Shown piece after piece: positions 23,271 to 34,806 of a stretch of DNA of 64,000 nt. The stretch is from Hetaerina americana. Its lineage: Eukaryota > Arthropoda > Insecta > Odonata > Calopterygidae. The position numbers were made by a program, and so were the translations under genes. The stretch's first letter is position 1; each line of letters begins with the position of its first letter. Below the pieces are notes generated by a model that was not told where the DNA came from, ran no database searches, and saw only the letters and a program-made list of their open reading frames with translations. The stretch covers positions 4,374,813-4,438,812 of the forward strand of contig JAKTNV010000018.1 in assembly GCA_022747635.1 (NCBI GenBank), given 5' to 3'.

Positions 23271-24815
23271 TCTACATCTACATCATCCTCCCTATTTTTT
23301 CTAAATCTTGATTAGTTCCGCGGGAATATTTTCTATCCCCACTACCTTATTTGATTTCAATTTTCTTAATAACATTTCCATTTAGCAATCAGTTGGCTGA
23401 ATCTAAGTTTTACTTATCTACGCCGTGCTCTTGTGCAATGCATAAGCCTGCTGGTCTAATGTCTTTATCAACAATTTTTTCAATACATTTGTTTTTAATC
23501 TGTCTTGAATCTTCCCCGGTTCATTCCCATTTTTTTTCTCTATCCCCGTCTCTGTTTCCTCACTCCAAATTTCTCTGAAGCCCTCTGAGATGCCTTCCTT
23601 ATCCTCCTGATTTATCCTTTCATTTGCCTTTTCCTTCTGTGTCTCTCCTGTTTTATCCTATGGAATCCGTCGTTTGCATAGTCATTACTACATTACTATA
23701 TTTCCTAGATCCGTATTATCTCCCGGGAAACTTTGTGGATTAGTCACACTGTGCCTAAGCTTAATAGTGAAGCATGCGTATGAATCTGAGATATAATTTA
23801 TGCATACCTGCGTCTATTGCGGTGTTCAAGCTAAGTGCTCTCTATGTTTCAGCCCTTTCCTTTGTAACTTTTGATTGCTGTCTCTCGGCGGTCATTTCTA
23901 GATCTTAAACCGTGAGCCTTCGCCCGAATGCCATCTCTTCCTTTACCAGCCATCGCATTCAATCCTCTTCACTATCACATGTTTTCTTCCAGGAAAACCC
24001 GCATCCATTCCTTGATTCTCATACCCTGTCGACTCGGACAACGAATAAACAAGTCTTCCGCCTCATTACAATCCTACAAATAATCCAGCAAAGGCAAACT
24101 TCTAAAACATTACATATATCTGCTCCATTGCCTTTTTTTGCAATAGGATCCCACAAACCCTTCGGACATTTAGTACTTCACGCATCCTTTCTTACACCGA
24201 TTGGGAGTGCACCTTCCCTCTGACCGTTGCAATGAGCAATCACTGCTTCTCTCGTTACGAATTCTCAGCTCTTTTTTTTTCGTTCAATTCATATTCGCTC
24301 TCTCAAAAGAGAAAACACATAGATTCACAATAGCAGTGATGCAGTCCCTAACAGCCAGCATGCTGTTCCTTGAAGACGGCAGCCCGAAGATTATAAATCT
24401 CTATTTTATCCCACGGTTCTGTAAATTCCACGCTCACGAATTCACTCGCCTCTTTAATCTCATCGTCTCTCAACCGTCCCTCGGAATCATCCCTTACTCC
24501 AGACATCCACCTGGTGGCCCCTTATTTTATTTTCTCTACCCCCTTCCCACCCCCAAACCCTCTCGGCTCTTCGGATCTCTCTCAAGACTCCCTCACAAAG
24601 TCCCTGCAGTCGCTGGGGAGAAATACCGCGTCCTTTGCCATCCCCCCCCCCTTCGCCCCTCCCCATTCCCCGCCTGCCCTCCCCCTCCCGCGTGGCGCCA
24701 CTCTCTCCGTGGAAACTAAAATGGCGGAATGCCGAAAATCTACCCTGCCTTTTATTTTGATTTTCGTGCAAGGTCCCGGCTGCCCACTCTCTATCCGCAA
24801 TGTATTTACACAAAA
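23271..24815. other. No recognised gene; GC-rich stretch at 24.5-24.7 kb
   Basis: Short TCTACATCTACAT at 23,270 resembles a CR1 terminal repeat but has no hairpin. ORFs up to 172 aa (24,201-24,719) lack domains; 24,480-24,720 is C-rich like the other islands. Confidence 0.4.
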
Positions 24816-24819
24816 TTGT

Positions 24820-25590
24820 CAGATCCACTTGTTTCAGCAACGAGGTGTCGCAAATTATTCGCACTCCTACATACCTGTACATTGGTCGCTTGAATCATGC
24901 ATATAAAATTCGGGAAATAGATGCCAGAGCTAGCAGACTCAAGGACTCCTTATTCCCACGGACAATACGGGATAGCAACTGCAGGGTTATAGATAGCAAA
25001 AATTCCACTTGCCACCCTTAGCATCAATAGAATAATTAATCCTACTCAATTGCATGCTCCTCCACTAACCTCGTGTGTTTTGTTGTCAAAACCCTTTTTT
25101 TTCCGCGTGACAGCATTGGGATGTCTTTAAAGAATGAACTGCTCTTTACAATTTTGCTTGCCCTGCCTATTTTGTTTTTAAGTTTCCTCTTCCATCCCTC
25201 GTCCCTCTCCGTGGGGAGGGGGGAGCCTCCCGCTACTTGCAGCGTCGGGTCACCTTCCCTGCCTTTGTCCCTGGGGAGGAGAGCGTTTTATGTGGCATGC
25301 TCATCTGGTCGTGGTGTGTCACAGTCTTACTTTTCATATTCTGGCTTGCGCGTGGTTGGATGGATTTCATGCTGCACCCTGGAATGCAATTGTTTGTCGG
25401 TTTATGGTGTATGTATTTGCATACGTGTAGGATGAAGGGATTTTTGCATGAGTGTGTGCACTGCTATGGGTATAGTTTTGCATGTTAATGTTGTTTATAA
25501 TCTGGTTTTGTTCCTTTTTACGGGTGGTCACCTAACACCCCCCGCCACACGCCTTTGCGGTGGCTTGCGGGGTATTTCGTTGATGTAGAA
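24820..25590 (+). mobile_element. CR1-type LINE, 3' end copy (subfamily 1)
   Basis: The copy begins in the last codons of ORF2 (STCFSNEVSQIIRTPTY, IGRLNHAYKIREIDARASRL, KDSLFPRTIRDSNCRVIDSK), ends the ORF at about 25,020, and then carries about 500 bp of 3' UTR plus the terminal hairpin (25,535-25,575) and a TTGATGTAG tail. It is strongly similar to 39,399-40,100 on the other strand. 5'-truncated and non-autonomous. Confidence 0.9.
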
Positions 25591-26595
25591 TATGAAGAGT
25601 ACTTAAGCGCATTAACATACAGTGTAGGGCTAGTGTACGTAATATGCAATAATTTTTAAATAGATTTAACAGGCTGCAAAGGGAAACTTTCTGAGTGATT
25701 TTCCGTGGTGAAGAATACAGAGCTGCTGGGGGAGAGTTGGGCATGGAAGTGTTGAGGTGGGAATAATACTGGGCAACCGCCGAACCACGTGCCACGGAGG
25801 CCATCGCCATAGTCCCCGTGTCACTCTCTTCTTTTTCTTGCCTTTCTCTTCCCCCTCCCTCGGCTGGTCGGGCTCGTGGTATCCTTGTGGTTCTCCCTCC
25901 ACCATCCCCCTACCCTTTCGAGTGACTTCTTGCCAAAAGAGGAATTGAACTCGTGTCAAATTCGTACTGCTACTTGTCATTCCACACGCTCCGTGACTGA
26001 GGATGACGATGTACGGTACGTCGATATAATGCCTTGTGCCTGGGTATCGCTCTTCAAGATGGCTGCCTCAGTGATCGTTTCCCGGCTCTAATGGATCATT
26101 TGTCCATTCACCGTCGTTCGGGGGCATTATTGTGCTAAGGTGCCGCTCTCCCTCTCCCGCCGCCCTTGATTCTCCACCCGGCGCTCGCCTTCCTCATCGA
26201 TCTGCCCCCACCTGCCCCCGGGGGCCGGGAGAGGGGGGGGCGGAGGGCGGCTCGTTATGATAGTGGCGCCAAGTGACTTCGTTTCACAAATTAATCTCTC
26301 GTGGGGTGCCGCAAGTTTTGCTATGGCAATGGATTCATTTTCACGCGAGAAATTACTTCCTTCGCCACAAACGTCGCTTGCCAAAGCAACACGGCGTTTA
26401 TTGCTCGCATTCTAACGTCGATGCATTCAACCGCTAAATGGCGCGTCCATTCCACGCGTGTTTACATTCATCTTTCGCAATGCCGCAGTCTCTCAGGTGC
26501 GCCTACATTACGGACAATTGGAGTTTTGAGAACTCGACACAATTGAGGGTAATAAATCAGCGGCAGAGAATTACACGTATCTAAAAGGGGTTGCA
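25591..26595. other. No recognised gene; GC-rich island near 26.1-26.3 kb
   Basis: ORFs on both strands (up to 104 aa) have no motif. 26,140-26,270 is rich in CCCCC and GGGGG runs. Confidence 0.4.
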
Positions 26596-26599
26596 TATC

Positions 26600-27050
26600 G
26601 ATAAAACCTCTTTCATGACGAGTACGTGAAGGGAAGTGCTGAATTCAGACCATCGATTGAGTGTGCGCATGATCGCAGATTTTGACTTTGATAAGATGGC
26701 AGTGCACTTGCTTTTGAGTCACTGAAAATATGGCGATGCATAACATTTGCTTTAAACTCGTCCTCCCGAAGGTCTTTGGACCGACGACCAAAAGAGTAGA
26801 GTCGAGTGCGTCTGCTGACGAAAACCTTCTGCAACCGCATCGCGACGATTCCCCAACCCCCTAAGAGTCCCAACTTCGCACAAGCAGACTATTTTCTAAT
26901 CCTAGGAGTGAAATCCTTCCTCAAAGGACACTGCCAAGGGACCCGAAGTGCCGTCAAAAAAGCTTACACGCGTGCGCTTAAGGACCTTCCGGAATCCACC
27001 TCCCAGCGAGCTTTCGAGTTGTGGAAAAGCCGCTGTCGTGAAAAGTGTGT
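26600..27050 (+). pseudogene. Internally deleted mariner
   Basis: Plus-strand pieces show two ends of a transposase fused without the middle. At 26,620-26,790 there is a degraded second helix-turn-helix region (IDK/IRWQ, ENMAMHNICFKLV, PKVFGPTTK). From about 26,835 comes the region of the third catalytic aspartate (PKSPNFAQADYFLILGVKSF, then KAYTRALKDLPESTSQ and AFELWKSRCREKCVD). The first two catalytic blocks are missing. This HTH-to-C-terminus architecture resembles the deletion derivative at 4,374-5,287. A CR1 tail starts about 15 bp downstream. Confidence 0.65.
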
Positions 27051-27065
27051 CGACCCTCGTTTTGT

Positions 27066-27336
27066 GTTGCATGTTCATGTGGTGGTGGAACTTTGCCTTC
27101 TTGCCTGTTATGTTCTGGCTTGCGCGTTGTTGGATGGCTTTCCTATTGCATCCTGGGGTGCAGTTGTTTGTTGGTTTGTAGCATATGTGCTTGCATCAGA
27201 GTGTACGCCGCTGTGGGTGTAGTTTTTCATGTTGCTTGTTTTGAACGTGGTATTGCTCCTATTTACGGGTGCTGACCTAACACCACCACCCACACGTCCT
27301 TGCAGCGGCTTGCTAGGTACTATGTAGATGTAGATG
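27066..27336 (+). mobile_element. CR1 3' UTR fragment (subfamily 1)
   Basis: Starts at GTTGCATGTTCATGTGGT, shared with 37,955 and with the minus-strand copy at 39.7 kb, and ends with a decayed hairpin (ACCACCACCCACACGTCC to GGCTTGCTAGG) and ATGTAGATGTAGATG. No coding part. Confidence 0.85.
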
Positions 27337-27974
27337 ATCCCACAGGGATGCACTTTGATGAAATTTGAGGCATTGTCGTAATATATGAAATAAATCTATT
27401 TTTCCGAAACTTTACCAGATTATTTTTATGCAAGCCATGTTTGTGGTTACGACATGCCGAAGGTATTAATGTACGTACTTGATGTGTGTTCGTGGTTTAA
27501 CGAGTTGAATTTATTTTCCGCTGTCTTACTCTATTCATTCGCATTCCGATGCATATCCTGGGATAGATGGTTCTCAGCCGTGTAAATGGTCCTCTTAAAG
27601 ATTGGGTTACGCAGTTGGCTTGTCTCAAATAAAGCCTTTATTCCAGTGTAGTGGGTGCTAATCTCGAAGCAGCCGAATTGTAATCTCTACGGAGGAGAGG
27701 GTTCAGAAAGCGCATGGCTCGCTTTGCCCATGGAAGTTGTGGAATCGCGATCCGGGCCGTTGATTACGTAACTAAAGCCATTCAGGATGGAGTGTCGCGT
27801 CGGTCATTGATATCGCCGAGCAGAGAGTAAATCTTGGGACTGTAAATTGACGCCCAATTTAATGTTTATGCCTCCGGGATAAATATTAAAAAATATTTGG
27901 TACAGAAATTATATTTTTCAAATTCAGTCTTTACTGATCACATCCAACGATAAAATGTCGTAGTCGTTAACGTT
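27337..27974. other. No recognised gene
   Basis: AT-rich spacer without ORFs of note. Confidence 0.45.
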
Positions 27975-29200
27975 CCAATAGTAATAGTAATGAAAAATCA
28001 GCTCGGTTTCCGAAAAGTAACATCCGCCGAAGCACAACTTACGCTTATTGTTAATTATATTCTTACTTTAGGAGAAAAAAAATTTCCAGTAGATGCGATT
28101 TTTCTAGATTTTAAGAAATCCTTCGATAAAGTACCTCACAGTAAACTACTCGCAAAGCTAGAAGCATATGGCATATATTAAAATATCCGGGGTTGAATGA
28201 AAGACTTTTTGAGTCATCGGATAAAAAGAGTAATTATAGATGGAGTTTGCTCAAATGTAGAAGAAGTTACTTCAGGTATTCCCCAGGGAAGTTTTATCGG
28301 GCCTCTTTATTTTCTTAAGTTACACTAACGATATTGACTCCGTGGTCACCAGTAAGATACGTTTATTTACCGACCGTCAAGGGGTTTAACGTAATATTCG
28401 TGATCCTGAGGACGCAGTACCCTTTCATATGACCTCAATGGTATTCAACACTGGTGAAACACGTTGAAATTAGAAATAAACTTAAAAAGGTGCGTAGTCA
28501 TACACTTTTGGAAAAAGAGCAATTACCTCCCGAACGCCAATTCCGTCGGTAACACCAAAATGGAATGTGAAGACTCAATTAAATACCTTGGCGTTATCCT
28601 CACCCTCATCCTGGGTGGACCACACACGAGGAATATGTGGACCAGCTAACAACAAGTTGGGGATTGATGAGAAGAGTGTTATGTAAATGCAATGAAAAGT
28701 TCAAAGAGAAATGTTATCTCTCGCTTGTAAGTCCTGATTTAGAACATGCTACAAGTAAATGGGATCCTCACGAAGTTGGGTTCATTACCGAATTGAATAG
28801 CGTGCAGCGTAGAGGAACTAGAAATGTAAAACGCTGGTATGATAAATTTAGTAGCGTATCCAAAATATTGGAGGAGCTAGGCTGGGAACCACTCAATGGT
28901 TTAATTACAGATTGAAGCTCTTGCATAAATTGGAAGGAGGTCTCTTTAGCAGTGATGTTACAAATGTATTATTACACGTATCGTGTTACGGTAGGAGTGA
29001 TCATGCTCGTAAAACTAAAGGATTAAGTGTAGAACAAATATATTTCAGGTGTCATTTTTTCCACGAACGATATGGGATCATGATAACATTGTCCGACCGC
29101 GGTAGGGTCTTATTCGAGTCAAAATTAGTCTGGTGTGTATTCACTCCCTGCCGCGCATCTTAGCGGTGGCTTGCAGTATACTAAAATATATAAATAAATA
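27975..29200 (+). pseudogene. CR1-type LINE RT, third subfamily
   Basis: The plus strand reads, in several frames, NQLGFRKVTSAEAQLTLI, motif A (AIFLDFKKSFDKVPHSKLL, about 28,096), an IIDGVCSNVEEVTSG and IPQGSFIGPL motif B (28,238-28,305), and a decayed motif C (FTDRQ in place of FADD, near 28,375). These are followed by MECEDSIKYLGVILT (28,560), the RPHLEY-equivalent SPDLEHATSKWDP (28,730) and the C-terminal YGRSDHARK region (28,990). The 3' UTR ends with CATTGTCCGACCGCGGT and the CCCTGCCGCGCATC to GGCTTGCAG hairpin, as at 18,965-19,080. Stops, frameshifts and the lost ADD make it inactive. Confidence 0.85.
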
Positions 29201-30584
29201 TTTTCTGCCAGAATGTTCAACTACCTTAGATTTCAACCATACATTCCGTTGACCTGTTTTTCATTCCTTTTAGTAATTGCATTATGTCTTTCTTTGTACT
29301 TCTTTCCTTTTGCATTGTCCTGCTATCTTGCTCTCCAAACGGATTCATCGTTGCGGTTCAAGTTGCTCTATCAATTCTCTCCTCTGCTGCGTTAAAACGC
29401 CATCTTCCGCGAAATTTCTTCTTACGCTTCGCTCAACGCAAATGTCTTTGATTTTTATTTGCATCGTTCATCTTTTCTCTTACTTTTTAGTATGTCCATT
29501 TCCTCTCTTATCATGCAATATCATTCGCATCTCTGGCATTTTGAATTTTAAATCCTTGCTGGTGAATGTGAACTAATAGTTTTCCACATCGTGGTATGCC
29601 TTCGTCCGGCGATTTAACTTATGACTTAATTTTTAAGAAAAATCTTTGAAATACTCTAAGATACTTTTTTATACTCACGTGTAATCTTTGAAACCGCGGT
29701 CGACGTCATGGAATAGTATGGATCATTATTAAATAGTGTTACCTTCCACTAGCTTCCACTAGTGTACTTAGAAAATTTTAACCTCTAAAAAATTTGCTGA
29801 AAATTAGTCAAAAACCTTAAATTTGGAAGGTTTTTCACGTAGCTCCCGTCACTGCTTAAATAAGCAGGAACCCAACTTACTACTACTTGATTCTTGGAAT
29901 TGAAATTAAGCCACTTGGCTTTTCCACATAGGAAAAGCCAAGTGGTTTAATTTCAATTTCAATGTGAAGATTTTCCACCAAGTGACGCCAGAAACTGTTT
30001 TATTAATTTTAGTTACTTAATTCATTTGTGATGACTGTTGCCGTGGTGCAAAAATCGATGAATGTTGGTCATTTACGATACTTCGCTCGCATGTCGACCA
30101 AATCTTAGAAGGCCCCTTTCCCGGTGCATTTGGCGCTCGTTCTTCGGGACAAGTAGTTTTGCCGCTCACAAACGTATAATAATGCTTTGTAGGATAGGAT
30201 TTATGACGAAGGCAATGGTGATAACGATATCTAGAAATTGAAAAACGTGAAATGACGTGAACCGTCGAGATGGAATTTCAAGGTCACGAATGCGGATTAC
30301 GGCCTCGGCTTGCGGTTGAGATGTTGCGCTGGACGTTGTGAAGTGGCGGGGTTGGTAATTATGGCGCCATCATCGGTGGGGTATCGCGTGTTTGAAGGGC
30401 TGTTGTTGTGTTTGCTGCGTCTGAAATATGGCCGCTGTTGGTGAGGGGGTTGCACATTTCTGAGTAGATGTTGGGCAGTGTATGATCAAAAGGGGAATGG
30501 CTAGACAAGTACGGCCCTCTGGTGCTTCTGTCTGATTGTGTGTGATATGTCGCTATTGAGTGTTTTTGACAAGTTGCTCTAGAG
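29201..30584. other. No recognised gene; contains a strong hairpin
   Basis: AT-rich. Short ORFs only. The notable structure is the hairpin at 29,898-29,958, listed separately. Confidence 0.45.
29898..29958. repeat. Near-perfect hairpin, 28-bp arms
   Basis: The left arm (29,898-29,925) and right arm (29,931-29,958) are reverse complements at 27 of 28 positions, separated by the 5-base loop ACATA. The single mismatch would be a G-U pair if transcribed on one strand. Centre: CCACTTGGCTTTTCC, ACATA, GGAAAAGCCAAGTGG. It is not a terminal repeat of any element recognised here. It could be a foldback element relic or a miRNA-like hairpin, or it may form a DNA cruciform. Confidence 0.9.
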
Positions 30585-30605
30585 CAGTGGTTCCCAAAGT
30601 GGGCG
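30585..30605 (+). repeat. hAT-type left terminal inverted repeat
   Basis: CAGTGGTTCCCAAAGTGGGC is the canonical end sequence of Charlie/ZBED-type hAT transposons, preceded by CTCTAGAG, which could be the left copy of an 8-bp target duplication. I did not find the reverse-complement end downstream of the hAT coding remnant, so the pairing with 31,735-33,230 is inferred from order and orientation. Confidence 0.6.
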
Positions 30606-31734
30606 CTCCAGCGAGTACTTTCAATCATGTGTTTACTTACTTTTTGAAGTATGAACGGTTGAAAAATATTTCCATACCTTTCTTGGGGGTTGAATCCCAT
30701 TTGGTCTATCGTTGGCCCAACTTCACGACACTGCAGTAAGGTCACGACTTCGGCAGTAAGGTTAAGTTGAATAAAACGGGTGTGAATGCGGAGAGGAATC
30801 AGCTCATCTAATAATTAGATTCTTCTTTCTGCGTCAAACATTTACTTGGATAATCATTTTCCAAACGATTCGGTGGAAAAGACATTATCAAGGCTATTTT
30901 GATAAGTTATTTTTCATTCATCGCATGATATTATTCTTGTTAAAGTACTATTATATAATTTTTGGTATCATTTTATGATGGCAAAGTATGTCACGAAAAT
31001 AAATGGCCCGTGTATTGTTCATGTTTTCATGAAATGGTAATAGATGGTTCAAAAAGAGGACCTTTTCTCCCATGATTCGTATATATACGATCGAACTTCT
31101 CCCATTGCCGGCTAGATGACAATTAAATTAATACCCGGTTCCCTGATCAAAGTCACGGTTTTGCTGCCATTGTGCATTTTCTAGAAGCATAGCTTTTTTC
31201 AAACAATGGGTAATATTCACAATAATTTTTCGAATAAAAAGAAAACTTTGGAAATATTTCGCCTTCACGTGTAAATTGAGTAGCAAACATACTTCTTCAC
31301 AAAGTTCCTCTTCATAATATATCGTCAAATGAAAAGGTGGCCTTACTGTGGAATAAAATTCAGTTGAACCAATGCGTGTACAAGTATCCAAAAAGTGAAT
31401 CAAAGGCTATTTAGTCGTAACAGTCCCTTTAACTGCCTTTCTTACAAATACAATTTAGGGAGTTGTATGGATTAATATGATCATAATGACAAAGGGATAT
31501 CATTTCATCCTCATCTGAATACTATACCGGTATATAAACCGAATTCGAGAGAAGCTTACTTAGCAGCCGAGTGTTTGGTTTCTCTGTTAAACATGGCAAT
31601 GGTGCGTGTGCAGACCTCCGGCAAAAACTCCCTGCGCACCATTTTTGTATTCGCGCTCGCGTGATGAATGCAATGCATTTGTACATAAAATATTCATATA
31701 AAATAAATAAATTCTATTAATATTTTCACTTCAT

Positions 31735-33230
31735 TGAAGTAAAAGTACTACCGTTCAAGAAAATGCCTATGTGCTTACTTTTCGGAAAGGTGTTTTGAAG
31801 TGAGGTGATGAAACCTCCCAGACTAATTGACCATTTTAGCAAGGCACATCTAAACAAGGCAGAAAAGACTTTAACATTTTTTTCAGGCACTTCGCGACCC
31901 ATTGCAAAATCGTCGAACACTTTCAAGTATATTGCGTAATGCCTCGAAAAATATCACCGATGGTTTGCGTGCATCATACAAGCTTTCCCTATTAACTAAC
32001 AACCTGGAAAGCGACACAAAACTGGTGAAGAACTCATCTTACCAGTGGTAAGCTAAGTCCTGAGTACTGTTCTGCAAAAGCCACCGTATGATGCAATGGG
32101 AATCATTCTCTTAAGCAACATTTCAGTTCAACGACGAATAGATGAAATGGCTCAAAGTGTGGAGGCTATATTGCGCAGCATCCTGAGAACAACAGACTGA
32201 CTTTGCGTAACAGTTGGACAGGTCAGTTTTGCCAGTTAATGAATCCGTACTTCTAGCTTAGATACGCTTTATTAAATATCAAAATCTATCTCAAGAGTTG
32301 GTCTTTGCAAGGCAATTAGAAACTAACACTAAAAGGAGTTAATATTTTGTATCGTAGAGCAGTTCTTCACGGACCAAAAAATTCCACTTTCTTACATACT
32401 TGCTGTTGCGACAGACGGAGCTCCGTCAATGGCTGGTCGCCACCACGGTTGTATTCAATACTTAAGAAAATATGTGCGAAATGTTTTTGCTATCCATTGT
32501 CTCATTCACCGACAAAATATAATGGCGAAAATACTGAGTGATCGCCTTTATAAGTCCTTAAGCATTGAAATTACAGCGGTGAACAAAATCAAAGCTTAAG
32601 GAGATTAGGAGCAATATTTCATTTTTGTCTGAACTATTTGCAAAGTTCAATAATATGAATTTATAATAGCAGGGAAATGATGCTAACCTTATAAAGGCAA
32701 AATCTGTGGTGACTATGTTTATTTCCAATTGCTTCGTCAATTTCCTTCCTTGCTTAAGCTAGAAGAGCAACCTGGTATGGTTGATGATGATTTTAATCTT
32801 TTGCGACTATTTAGCTACCGTGCATAGAAGTGACGCAGCGATTTGAGGATCTTTTTTTATTGGACATTCCAGACTAAGTAATGAATCCATTTTGAGATAT
32901 TGAGGAAGTTGGAGGATTAGAGGAAATATTAATTGGACTGCAAGCTGACGTTGAATTGAAACCAAAAAGTAAGATAAATTATCAAGAGTTTTGGTTACAA
33001 AAGGAGATTTCCGATCGTCATCCTGTATGACAATGGTGATTCAATACAACTCTCCCCTTCATTTTTGACTACATATTTGACGGAACGTGATTTTAGTGCA
33101 GTCGTTCAGCTTATTTCCAAGCAGAGAACCAGACTTCAGGTTTGTGAACGCGGTGATTTAAGACTCCTGCTGATCGACATTAAACCGGACGTTGGAAAAC
33201 GGGTATCAGGTCATCAAGCCCATCCATCCT
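31735..33230 (+). pseudogene. hAT transposase pseudogene (ZBED5-like)
   Basis: Plus-strand frames preserve the protein in order. A BED-finger remnant comes first (KKMPMCLLFGKVF, then VMKPPRLIDHFSKAHLNKAE, about 31,760-31,865). Then come ITDGLRASYKLSLL (31,960), the VQRRIDEMAQSVEAILRS segment (32,130-32,185), the catalytic-region block TDGAPSMAGRHHGCIQYLRK (32,412), FAIHCLIHRQNIMAKILSDR (32,490), and the C-terminal dimerisation part TYLTERDFSAVVQLISKQR with ERGDLRLLLIDIKPDVGKRV and HQAHPS (33,070-33,230). Many stops and frameshifts break it. In the family the protein binds terminal repeats and cuts and pastes hAT DNA; domesticated relatives include ZBED5. The stops argue against domestication here. 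Confidence 0.75.
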
Positions 33231-34589
33231 AATAAAATTTTATTTGATGGAAATATATTATTAAATTAGGCAATAGAATCCCCTCAAATGAATTCCTCAC
33301 ATGAAAAACTATAATCACTTTAGTCACTTTATTGTTCACTAATTTTAACAAAACATGATTGGTTATTCTATTTTCATAAATTTAAAATGTTCATGTTATA
33401 TCATACATACTTTATCAACGGATCAATTCTTTCTCAGCATATATTTGGTCGCATGGATAATTGGATCGGTGTTGAGTGTTGTATTTATTTATTTTTTTAG
33501 TGACAATTATAACCTTATCGCTTCTAAGCTTTTCGTGGTTTTTCTATTAAACAGAGGTAGAACAATCAGGATTTTTCATTTGCATTTTTTCATTGTATTC
33601 AATGCATAGTGTCGCAAAATTTACTTTAAACTTCTCTCCATTTCAAGCAAGATCTCGATTTAATTTCAGAATAATAATTTTTACCCAAAATTTTTATTTT
33701 TACAATTTTAAGGAAAATTTGACAAATCACAACAAATTTTTCTAGGATAAAACATTCCTATTCTGGCTTATAATTTACATAGATTCTGTCATATTTTTCT
33801 TAGCTTCAGAAACTTTGAGAGAAAATATTTTGCGACGTAGATCCTGTAATGTTGCGAAGTTCAAGAAATTTGCCTGATTGTCACAAAGTTTGATTTTGAA
33901 TGAACATTTTTTTCAATGTAAGAAGAAAGTGTGGGATAGGTACGTAGTACTTGAGTGAAACTGGCGCGCTCTTCAAATTTCCTCACGGCAAATGTGCTAC
34001 GGTCGAACACATCCCATTCAAATAAAATGAAGGCCAAATTTCCCGATTCGGATCTGGCAACGTCGAGTCTCTCCTCTCCCCTTCCTTTTCCTTCCTTCGC
34101 CTTCATTTCCCAAGACGGATGGCTGAACCTGCCTCCCAGGATAGTACAGCGGTGGTATAGGTGGCAGCAGCGGAAAAAAACAAGCCTTTCCAATCTCTCC
34201 GTACAGGCAGAATTTTCTTGTCTTTTGAATCAAACACGATTTGCATAAAAAGTCTCGGGAGCATTTTCGTAGAAATAGATTTTTTTCAGATATTGATGCG
34301 ATGTCTCTCAAAATTATTCAAGGTACGTCTCCAGGGAGCGTCAGTACACTTTTCATGAAATTAGTTTTTCCACGACTCGAAGGCTCCTTGGTCGGCGGAT
34401 TCCGGAGGGTCGTTATGGGTACGCGCCCAAGCTTCATTGACTTAGGGCACTTAGGGTCTGGTGGTGGTGTCTTTCGAGGGAGGGTTTAGAGTTAATAAGG
34501 AATAGGAAATAGGTTGCTGGTGCCAAGTCAAGTCTGCAAGGGGGCTAGGAAATCATCGCGATGACATTTTTCGTCAGGTAGTCTGTCGT
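33231..34589. other. No recognised gene
   Basis: AT-rich to 33,860. Short ORFs at 33,861-34,489 on both strands have no motifs. No matching right hAT end found. Confidence 0.4.
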
Positions 34590-34806
34590 CCGTCGTCTTC
34601 CGCCGTCCAAAGACCTTCGGGACGAGTTTATCGCATATTTTTCGGATCGCCAAATTTTCAGTGATAATGGTGTGTGCTATTTCACTATCTTATCAATTCC
34701 AATGTGATACGCGATAATGCCCACACTTAACCAACGGTTGGAATTCAGCACTTCACGCACACGTTAGGAAATAATGGTTAACAATATATTTTTGTACAAA
34801 CCTTGT
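34590..34806 (-). pseudogene. Mariner fragment (DNA-binding region)
   Basis: Minus strand: after the outer end (CAAGGTTTGT next to TA at 34,806-34,807) the frames show SAEFQPLVK and a VHTIITENLAIRKICDKLVP block followed by KVFGRR. This is the second helix-turn-helix region and linker of a mariner. It shares its end and order with 19,125-19,300, so both may derive from one deleted subfamily. No catalytic residues. Confidence 0.6.

Noticed and set aside
23268..23288. CR1 terminal repeat at 23.27 kb
   Set aside because: TCTACATCTACAT is present but the hairpin that always accompanies it elsewhere is missing; chance or a remnant too short to call.
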